A DNA stretch of 41,115 nucleotides, from assembly GCF_002374315.1 (NCBI RefSeq), contig NZ_NWUX01000028.1, forward strand, positions 1 through 41,115. Reading direction: 5' to 3'. This stretch comes from Vreelandella nigrificans. GTDB lineage: Bacteria; Pseudomonadota; Gammaproteobacteria; Pseudomonadales; Halomonadaceae. The position numbers and the translations under genes were made by a program. The notes beneath the pieces are model-generated. The model ran no database searches. It had not been told where the DNA came from and saw only the letters and a list, made by a program, of their open reading frames with translations. Shown piece by piece: positions 1-6,904 of this stretch. Numbering within the stretch: position 1 is the stretch's first letter; each line of letters opens with the position of its first letter.

Positions 1-77
1 CTACCACGCGCCAAGGGAGATCGAGAAAATCGCGGAAGCAGCTTAATAAAAGTGTCCGCTACGACTTGACCAGAACA
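1..77 (+). mobile_element. Right end of an insertion sequence (remnant at window edge)
   Basis: Frame 2 gives the last 14 codons of a protein ending REIEKIAEAA, followed by two stop codons (44-49). About 28 bases later comes a sequence that on the opposite strand begins TGTTCTGGTCAAGTCGTAGC. A TG...CA-type terminus just beyond the stop of a short C-terminal tail is the usual layout of an IS3/IS21/IS481-like element, but I do not recognise the protein and cannot name the family. The edge near base 77 is inferred from where the coding homology of the downstream gene begins. The rest of the element lies outside the window. Confidence 0.5.
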
Positions 78-1122
78 AAGTGCGGTAAAAGACCCGCTGG
101 GTTACTACTTAGCGCATGGCATACAGCAAGGGCACAACCCAGGGCCAGGATTTCACACGCAGTGGTACCTAGAAGAGTACGACGATGTACGCGGTGCTTC
201 TATAAACCCACTGCTGCACTATTTACGTTACGGCAGGGAGGAAGACCGCAGGCCAACCCCCTTCCTGGGCGGCGTGCAAAGCATGCTGCACAATCAAGGC
301 AGTGCAAACAATCACCGTGTTATATACAAAACACGCAGAAGCGCAGACCTAAGTCACTTAGGCCGCGTTAAAAGGCTAGAGCACAGTGAAGGTGTGCAAG
401 CGTGGCGTGAATTTAGTCATACTTTTCGTACGCAGCAGGGAAACCTTGCCCAGCAGGAAGCAGAATACCTGCATAACCGTGGTTTTCTACCCAACCGTAA
501 GCGCCTTTACAAGCTGCCAGACACACGTGTAGATGCCTATATCAGCGATCTACAAGCTAGCCTGCTGGCCCACACCAATGGGCCAATGCAACCCTTGCTG
601 GAAAATACAGAACTACAGTGGCAGCTCTATAACCAGCGCATACCGATGGTGGCTAACCCCACAGTGACTAAACAAGCACTGCCCACAGGGGCTGTGCTAA
701 AAGTGATTTTAATAATGGACCCAGCAGGTGCAGGGCTGGTGCCACTTTCTGTTGTGGCTACCAAAAAAGCCACCGCCGCCACTGTGGGCATGGCGCTTAG
801 TATGCAGCTATCACCCAACAGTGGGCGTACCCGCAGTGTGGCTCGGTTTAACGCCAGTGGCATTGTGGTTGGGCCGAGAAAACCTGTGCCCTGGGAAAAA
901 TACCGCTATAAGTCTGCTTGGTTACAAGCAATTAAAACGATCATACTTCCATTACAAAGCGAATCGCTTTACTCCTTTATACAAGTAGATATCGATATTT
1001 CGACACCAACCCCAAAGCTGATTCGCTTGTTGGGCATGCCCACTGTGGAAGACTTTCAGGTACATGGCCCATTAATGCAAAACCAAACAGCCATCGACTT
1101 TATGCGTGAGTTTGGAATATGA
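78..1122 (+). pseudogene. 5'-truncated gene: sugar-transferase repeat domain plus degenerate ATP-grasp (sugar-transfer type)
   Basis: The frame is open from the presumed IS edge, although the first ATG is only at 274. The part before that ATG (about 94-255) clearly codes for a surface-glycosyltransferase repeat: DPLGYYLAHG, then FHTQWYLEEYDDV and NPLLHYLRYG. So the original start was upstream and has been lost. The downstream part resembles the next gene: EYLHNRGFLP and DAYISDLQ match EEAQFFYERGFLP and DIYLSDVQ there. About 100 residues are missing in the middle, including the ATP-binding lysine and glycine-rich loop, and the C-terminal EGN metal motif is absent. It overlaps the next start by four bases (ATGA). 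A shortened protein from 274 (282 residues) could still be made, but ATP-grasp catalysis looks impossible. Confidence 0.6.
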
Positions 1123-2306
1123 AGAGAGATACCACCTTTTGGGCCACCAAGCACGCATCCAAGACCCATCCAGATGCTCAGGAAACGGAGGTAGTAGCAC
1201 TTAGCGACACCGTGCTGCCGAAAGACCACCACAAGCGTCTAATGGAAAGCCTTAAAGAAACCGACCAGCTTGCGCTACTAAAACGCTTTACGCTGGACTT
1301 TCATGCCGACCCAGACTTAGCACGCCTAAGCGAAGAAGAAGCTCAGTTCTTCTACGAGCGTGGCTTTTTACCTGAAAAAGCAAGGCTTTATGGGCTAAAT
1401 CGCGACAATATCGATATTTACCTAAGCGATGTGCAGCGCTGGCTTACTCGCTTAGTAAACGGCTCTTATAGCATTGTTTTTAATAACAAAATACTATTTG
1501 ACCAAGTGTTTGGCCAGTATTGCAATGTACCGCGTACTGTAGCGGTATGTCGCCAGGGAAGGGTAATACCCCACACTGATCTATGGCAACAGATAGAAGC
1601 CGGCCAAGCTGGCCCACTAATGCTAGTCGCCAAGCCCTTAGGTGGTGGCGGTGGCGGCAGTGTGTACTTTATTCGCATAGATAAACGCCACGCCGTGGTG
1701 GAAACCAACGATGCAACGAATCCGCGCTTCAGTGTAAAAGCAGAAGCGCTAGGTGAAGTATTTAGCCGCCAGCGGGTGCCGTTTATTATTAATGAATATG
1801 TACAGCAAGGGGAGTTTTCTAAGCGACTTTACCCACTTACCGTTAACACGGTACGTGCTTTAGTGGTTCGCAATTCAACTACTGGTGAGCCTTATTTAGT
1901 ACGTGCTGTATTAAGGGTGGGTAATAGTGAGTCTTACCCAATTGATAATTTCTCGTTGGGTGGGCTAAGCATAGAAGTGAATAACGAAACAGGGGAGCTA
2001 GGCCACGCAGTGGCAGCAGCAGGCCGGTTTACCGGCCAACGTTGGGCAGCGCACCCAGATACTGGCGAAAGAATTACGGGTGCTTATATTCCCAACTGGC
2101 AGGCACACAAGAATAAACTGCTAACTTTATTCAACAAACTGCCTTATCTGAAGTACTGTGGCTTCGACTTAATACTTCAAGATGATGACTTTGTTGTATT
2201 AGAGGGAAATAGCTATAGCCAAGTACGGCTTTTTCAGATGCATAAACCACTGTTTAGCAATGAGATAGTCGTTGAGCTGTATGCTAAATATGGTATTATT
2301 CGTTAA
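1119..2306 (+). CDS. Sugar-transfer-associated ATP-grasp protein (ATPgrasp_ST-like)
   Basis: A 395-residue cytosolic protein of the ATP-grasp type found beside surface-polysaccharide glycosyltransferases. Visible features are a helical N-terminal part with EEAQFFYERGFLP and IDIYLSDVQ, the ATP-binding lysine in LVAKPLGGGGGGSV (about 169-182), NEYVQQGEFSK (about 225), GGLSIEVN (about 281), the metal-binding aspartate in YCGFDLILQDDDF (about 346) and EGNSYSQVRLFQ (about 362). All core ATP-grasp positions look intact, unlike in the upstream paralogue. Family knowledge suggests amide or ester ligation through an acyl-phosphate, with an amino acid or peptide placed on a glycan. The substrate cannot be read from sequence. 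Start ATG overlaps the upstream stop, implying translational coupling. Confidence 0.75.
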   Translation: MKRDTTFWATKHASKTHPDAQETEVVALSDTVLPKDHHKRLMESLKETDQLALLKRFTLDFHADPDLARLSEEEAQFFYERGFLPEKARLYGLNRDNIDIYLSDVQRWLTRLVNGSYSIVFNNKILFDQVFGQYCNVPRTVAVCRQGRVIPHTDLWQQIEAGQAGPLMLVAKPLGGGGGGSVYFIRIDKRHAVVETNDATNPRFSVKAEALGEVFSRQRVPFIINEYVQQGEFSKRLYPLTVNTVRALVVRNSTTGEPYLVRAVLRVGNSESYPIDNFSLGGLSIEVNNETGELGHAVAAAGRFTGQRWAAHPDTGERITGAYIPNWQAHKNKLLTLFNKLPYLKYCGFDLILQDDDFVVLEGNSYSQVRLFQMHKPLFSNEIVVELYAKYGIIR

Positions 2307-2326
2307 CGCCAGCATTAATCTTAATT

Positions 2327-2343
2327 AGCATTTTACGAATGCT
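2327..2343. other. Short AT-rich inverted repeat ahead of the ligase operon
   Basis: AGCATT and AATGCT face each other across TTACG, inside a 78-base AT-rich gap between the upstream ATP-grasp gene and the 2385 gene. No T-run follows, so it is not a convincing terminator. It could be an operator or chance. The surrounding AT-rich sequence is the most likely place for a promoter of the downstream operon. Confidence 0.25.
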
Positions 2344-2384
2344 TAATTCGACTGTTAATTAAACCCTATTTAAGAGGTGGTTGT

Positions 2385-3779
2385 GTGAAAATTTGTAATG
2401 CAGAAGTAGTCCTGTTGAAAAACATGCCTTTGAGTCGTGCTGAGCGCGAGGCAAAGACACAAGAAGGATCAGCTCAAGCAAAAAAGCCGAGTGAGTACTC
2501 ATTTTTTATTAGAGTGACAGGAGAGCATGACGGAGCGCCTTTAGTAGGATTAGGCGAAGCAAGGCCTACAAGTGCCAGCGAAGAGACGTTGAAAAGCACC
2601 CTACGCTACGCTCGCAAAGTGGCAAGGCGTCTTGTGGGTAAGCAGTTGGATTTAACGTCTCAAGCGCCTACTGAGCATGCGAATGACGTTGTACAAGAGA
2701 TTGTCAGCGATATTTCTGGTATCGCTGGTAATGTAGCAAGTCAACGACGCCCAAGCCCTTCCGTTTGCTTTGCAGCTGAGTGTGCACTGCTAGACTTAAT
2801 CGCCAAAAACCGTGGGGTTAGTGTTGCGCAGTTAACCAGCTCAGAAGCGCCGCTAAACGTTGAGCGCAACGTATTCAACGAGCCACTCAAAAACCCTGCA
2901 CGGTTACAGCGTTCTATCGCCAAGGGCAAGCAAGTGAGCGGTTGGCTTCGCCGTGGTAAGCGTATCAGCGGAAAAGATGCCAGTGCCCTGGTCAATTCGC
3001 TTCTGTTCGCTCTTTCAGAAGGCTCCCACGATCTTAAAGGTATTATTCTGAACGCAGGCCAGCGCTGGTCTCCGGATGAATGGAGTGATTTCTGTGATGA
3101 AGTTGCCCTCACGGGGCTAGCTGCTAAACAGAATGTCGCGATTATCGTTGAAGATCCCTTCCACGAAGATGCCGATGCTTTTTACCAGCAAGCATTTTCC
3201 AAAATGGAAGGTACCCCGCTACGTATTATGTTATCTAAGCCAGTGTGGGGCCGGGAATCAATCAGCCGCTTAGCCATTTACCTACCGCATGTGGAACTTA
3301 AAATCGTTCCTCAAAAAGCAGGTGGCTACCACGAAGTATTGGAAGTCGAAAAAGAGGCAGAGCAGCATGGCTTCAAAGGCGGTATTTTCTTAGCTGGTGT
3401 TAATGGCACTACAAACCTGAACTCAATTGCTATGGTTTCGTTGGCCAGTGCCATGCGCTTTAATCGTTATTTCTCAACCTCGTTCAAAAAAGAGGGTAAA
3501 ACGCGCTTAGTGTATCCTCATGTAACGCTTGAAAATAGCCAACTACAGACGCCGGAAGGCCCAGGTTTTGCGACTAACCTATGTCGTTCAGGGTTGCGCA
3601 AGCGCTTGGTGGAGCTGCACGCGTTCAGTGAAGACGGTCGTGCGAACACGCGTGAAGTACGCAAAGCGTTGCTCGAAAGTGTCTATGATGATCGCTTTAT
3701 AGATCGCGAGCTAGCTGAACAAGAACGTTACAGTTACTCTGACAAAGCGCTAGAAGCTACCCTCAACCCAACTCAATAA
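2385..3779 (+). CDS. Enolase-superfamily protein, probably catalytically degenerate
   Basis: A 464-residue protein with the layout of mandelate racemase / muconate-lactonizing / dipeptide-epimerase enzymes: an N-terminal capping domain (about 1-150) and a TIM barrel (about 160-420). Compared with the intact homologue at 13616, the acid of the first metal ligand is replaced (LNAGQRWS at about 219 against LDLNEALS), the ADES ligand is LSKP (about 283), and no clear KxK base motif is seen. The second ligand (IVEDPF, about 253) and a lysine in LKIVPQKAGG (about 305) remain. I infer a non-catalytic or altered partner rather than a working epimerase. GTG start with a good GAGGTGG site 5-10 bases upstream. 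First gene of a close-packed row to 13051. Confidence 0.65.
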   Translation: MKICNAEVVLLKNMPLSRAEREAKTQEGSAQAKKPSEYSFFIRVTGEHDGAPLVGLGEARPTSASEETLKSTLRYARKVARRLVGKQLDLTSQAPTEHANDVVQEIVSDISGIAGNVASQRRPSPSVCFAAECALLDLIAKNRGVSVAQLTSSEAPLNVERNVFNEPLKNPARLQRSIAKGKQVSGWLRRGKRISGKDASALVNSLLFALSEGSHDLKGIILNAGQRWSPDEWSDFCDEVALTGLAAKQNVAIIVEDPFHEDADAFYQQAFSKMEGTPLRIMLSKPVWGRESISRLAIYLPHVELKIVPQKAGGYHEVLEVEKEAEQHGFKGGIFLAGVNGTTNLNSIAMVSLASAMRFNRYFSTSFKKEGKTRLVYPHVTLENSQLQTPEGPGFATNLCRSGLRKRLVELHAFSEDGRANTREVRKALLESVYDDRFIDRELAEQERYSYSDKALEATLNPTQ

Positions 3780-3790
3780 TGGTGTTGTAA

Positions 3791-5695
3791 ATGTCGCAAG
3801 ACCCTTTCTATGTTACACGCATTGAGCTAATCGCCTATGACAAGCCATATAGCGAGCCTGTTGCACGCAACATATGGGCAAGTGGTGCCACGCAGGCTAA
3901 CTTCTACCTTAAAGTGGCAGTTACCTGTGCAGGTGAAGAGCGTGTAGCTGCTATAGAAGGGGGGCTGGGGCAGCGTAGCGGTAAGCCGATGGCTGCCCGT
4001 TACTGGGATTACCTGGAAACAGTAGCATCACGCTTAATGGGCAGCGAATTAGCGCCTGAGAAATTTCTAAGTGGCAGCATGCCCGCTGCCGCAAGGAAAT
4101 GGGTAGAAGCTACTGATAGTTTGATTGATAACGCAGGCCCACTTGATAAACGTCAGTGGAGCAAAATACAGTCTGCTGTTACCAGTACTTACAAACTGCT
4201 AGGAAAGGTATTCAAAGCGTTGGCACAGCAAGAGGCAGCCGAAACGGCTGCCTCCGATACTGCGCTAGTGGAAGCACTGTTCTCAAGGGCGCAGAACGTT
4301 CTCTACCTGCCAGAAGCAGAGCCGCCAACGTATACCTATCAACCCACTATCAAGGGTAAGCCTCAGACCCCTTCAGAGCCGCTATCACCCAACAGTTCTA
4401 ACGACACCGTGCTTATGCTTCCGTTAGGAACGATGGACGCAAAAAGCCACTTAATGGAGCGTGAGTGCGTACGCCAGGGCTACAACATCCTGCGTACTGG
4501 TAAAGGCGTTTTTACAGCGGATAACAATGGCCAGCGATTCTATTTCAAATTAAGTCGTTCGCCATTGGTGAGTATTGATGCTATTTCGCTATGTACTCAC
4601 AAAGAAGCGACGCGTGAATTTTTAGCGCCACTAGGCTTTCCGGTTCCCCGTGGGAGAATGTTCCCTGCAGGTGACTACGAGAACGCTACAAAATTTGCCA
4701 ACTTGATTGGTTATCCCGTCGTTGTAAAACCAGCGACCGGGGTGCGTGGTATTGGTGTAGTACCAAACATTACTAGCGATACAGAGCTAAAAAGTGCTTT
4801 TCATGTGCTTGAGAGCAGTAAGCTAGGCCACGATGATTTTATCGTAGAAAAACATATATTCGGTGAAGATTACCGCATTATGGTGATTGGTGGCACGGTG
4901 CGCGCTGCGACACTAAGGGCGCCAGCCAACGTAACCGGTGATGGTAAGCACAATATTGCCGAATTAATACTGATCAAAAACCGTTACCGCCAAAATATCC
5001 CGCACCTGAAATCACGGCCCATTGTATTCAGTGAAGCTACCCGATATCAGCTGGATAAACAGGGGCTAACGCTACACAGCGTACCTACGGCGGGCAAGCA
5101 GGTCATACTTTCCGGCTCTTGTAACCTCTCCCAAGGGGGCGATAGCGTTAATATTCTGCATGAAATGCACCCGAGCATTATCAAGGTAGCGGAAGACGCT
5201 GTAAAAGCAGTTCCTGGGCTGGATTATTGCGGTATTGATTTCTTGATCGAAGACCACCGTAAGCCTGTTGGTGAAACCGATATAGGTATCTGTGAGCTAA
5301 ATGCACATGCCGCTATTGGTACCGCCTGTTACACCATGTTTGGTGAACCGGTAAACGTGCCAAGAGATGCTATTGAAGAAGTGTTGATCAAGAATAAGTT
5401 ACCGCTTACGCCATTACCTGAAGACAATATTGCTGTACAGGTGAACATCCGCGGCAAAGTAACCGGCGTTGGCTATCGTAAATGGTTTGCCCGTCATGCA
5501 CAGCGTAGCGGCCTAACAGGTTACGTGAAAAACATCGGGCCAAGGCAAGTGGAAGCGGTGCTGCAAGGATCGCTAGTGGGAATCACCGCGCTAACAACCG
5601 CGTGTATTCGAGGGCCATCCGAAGCGTTGCCAACCTCGGTTCGCACAACGCATCTCGATGTAACCCACTACGATGAATTCACTCTAATTCCCTGA
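3791..5695 (+). CDS. ATP-grasp ligase (cyanophycin synthetase/GshB-like) with C-terminal acylphosphatase domain
   Basis: 634 residues. Residues 1 to about 90 resemble the enolase-superfamily capping domain (RIELIAYDKPYSEPV, EGGLGQRSG), but no TIM barrel follows. A linker leads to an ATP-grasp domain (about 200-535) with VVVKPATGVRGIGV (about 309), EDYRIMVIGG (about 358), a GSCNLSQGGDSV segment like the ANLSxGG of cyanophycin synthetase, GIDFLIED (about 480) and CELNAHAAIG (about 501). The last 85 residues are an acylphosphatase: RGKVTGVGYRKW keeps the catalytic arginine and YVKNI the catalytic asparagine. The ligase should activate a carboxylate as acyl-phosphate and join it to an amine. The acylphosphatase could hydrolyse acyl-phosphates as editing, which is inference. 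No Mur-ligase half is present, so it is not cyanophycin synthetase itself. Eleven bases after the 2385 gene. Confidence 0.75.
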   Translation: MSQDPFYVTRIELIAYDKPYSEPVARNIWASGATQANFYLKVAVTCAGEERVAAIEGGLGQRSGKPMAARYWDYLETVASRLMGSELAPEKFLSGSMPAAARKWVEATDSLIDNAGPLDKRQWSKIQSAVTSTYKLLGKVFKALAQQEAAETAASDTALVEALFSRAQNVLYLPEAEPPTYTYQPTIKGKPQTPSEPLSPNSSNDTVLMLPLGTMDAKSHLMERECVRQGYNILRTGKGVFTADNNGQRFYFKLSRSPLVSIDAISLCTHKEATREFLAPLGFPVPRGRMFPAGDYENATKFANLIGYPVVVKPATGVRGIGVVPNITSDTELKSAFHVLESSKLGHDDFIVEKHIFGEDYRIMVIGGTVRAATLRAPANVTGDGKHNIAELILIKNRYRQNIPHLKSRPIVFSEATRYQLDKQGLTLHSVPTAGKQVILSGSCNLSQGGDSVNILHEMHPSIIKVAEDAVKAVPGLDYCGIDFLIEDHRKPVGETDIGICELNAHAAIGTACYTMFGEPVNVPRDAIEEVLIKNKLPLTPLPEDNIAVQVNIRGKVTGVGYRKWFARHAQRSGLTGYVKNIGPRQVEAVLQGSLVGITALTTACIRGPSEALPTSVRTTHLDVTHYDEFTLIP

Positions 5696-5705
5696 AGGCT
5701 AACCC

Positions 5706-6878
5706 GTGATGGATGCAAGTCTCGAAAACTTCACAGATTTACTTGGCAAGCTGCCTGCTATTACGCGGGAAGGATTGTTAGTGCATGCAATGCGTATGCC
5801 CAACAGCGCCCAATCATTACTGCTGCCCCGTCAGCTGGCCTATTATTACCAGCAAATACCCACGCCAGAAGCAGGGGCAGAAAACATTAAGCCAAGCGGT
5901 TATGTATGTGGTGTAAGTGGCCGTAACTTGTTGCCCGAAGTTAATTTTTGCCAGGATATTCGCGCATGGCGTGCCAGGCTAGAACGTTCAGGGGTTAAGG
6001 TTGTAAAAGCCGCATCGTTTTCGGGCCGCTCAATACGTGACCACATTCGCTACGCACGAAAAATTGGCTATCCCGTTGTACTTAAGCCTGTCATACGTAA
6101 CACATTATTTGAAGAGTACATCAAAGATATTAAAAATGATGCAGAACTGGAGTTTCTGTTCAGGCAGTCACGCGAGCTTAAAAAGCAAAAAGCCAGTGAT
6201 TTATCCGCATCTCCCTATGCCATGACACGGCTTTCAGAAGATCATATTGACGAGCACGGCCGCAAATTTCTGCCGTTAAGTGTGCGCTATATGGTCGAAA
6301 AGCAGCAGCAAGGCCAGCAACTAAGGCTTATAGTGGCCTTTGGCAAAATAGTGGCTGCGCTTACGAAACCTGCTGGTGCTAAGCAGTGGCAGCAAAGTGC
6401 TGATATCCATGAAAGCTACAAAGCGGTTGGCCGTAAAGTGGCCAAGGTTTTGCAGGGAATGGACTTTTTGCGGGTTGATTTAATCGTCGATAATCCCTTA
6501 GAGCCAGCAAGCGACGACAACCATGTGGTCATCGCGCTTTCAGAACACCTCAAATGCTATAAGCTCATCACAGACCATTTTGATACCACGCAAGCAATTT
6601 TAGAGCAGGTAGCAGAATGCAAAATGCCCGACTTATCAAAGCAAGCAACTATACATGTAGAGCTCTCTGGTGTAAGTAACGGGCTACGGCTAAAGCAGGA
6701 GCTAACCGACGTTGCCAATGTGTTAGCGTTGGGATTAAAACTGGATGAGTTAGATGAAGTTACCGGACGGGTTCACTTCGAGCTTAGTGGCCCCACCTGG
6801 GCGCTAGCGAGCCTAACGTGGATCTATGCAAATGGGTTAGGCATAAACGAAGTGCCTACAAGTGTTTGTTGCCGATAA
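5706..6878 (+). CDS. Degenerate ATP-grasp protein with acylphosphatase-like C-terminus
   Basis: 390 residues, in operon layout ten bases after the previous gene. The middle (about 90-300) follows the ATP-grasp pattern of its neighbours: IRYARKIGYPVVLKP for the nucleotide lysine strand, LRLIVAFGKIVAAL for the central strand and LRVDLIVDNPLEPAS near the metal site. The glycine-rich loop is replaced by VIRNTLFE and the E-x-N metal motif by ALSEHLK, so ligase activity is doubtful. The last 70 residues (VELSGVSNGLRLKQ onwards) align with the acylphosphatase domain of the preceding protein but lack the catalytic arginine and asparagine. It may be a scaffold or regulatory subunit of the neighbouring ligase (inference). 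GTG at 5706 or ATG at 5709 can start it; the AAGG at 5695 allows either. Confidence 0.55.
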   Translation: MMDASLENFTDLLGKLPAITREGLLVHAMRMPNSAQSLLLPRQLAYYYQQIPTPEAGAENIKPSGYVCGVSGRNLLPEVNFCQDIRAWRARLERSGVKVVKAASFSGRSIRDHIRYARKIGYPVVLKPVIRNTLFEEYIKDIKNDAELEFLFRQSRELKKQKASDLSASPYAMTRLSEDHIDEHGRKFLPLSVRYMVEKQQQGQQLRLIVAFGKIVAALTKPAGAKQWQQSADIHESYKAVGRKVAKVLQGMDFLRVDLIVDNPLEPASDDNHVVIALSEHLKCYKLITDHFDTTQAILEQVAECKMPDLSKQATIHVELSGVSNGLRLKQELTDVANVLALGLKLDELDEVTGRVHFELSGPTWALASLTWIYANGLGINEVPTSVCCR

Positions 6879-6904
6879 AATTTGACGAATGGATTTAACC
6901 TAAA

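Noticed and set aside
66..371. 101-codon plus-strand frame at the start of the window
   Set aside because: It is in a different frame from the repeat-domain coding sequence and gives an arginine-rich nonsense peptide.
3791..5695. Cyanophycin synthetase (CphA)
   Set aside because: The ATP-grasp part is similar, but the Mur-ligase half needed in CphA is absent and an acylphosphatase sits there instead.
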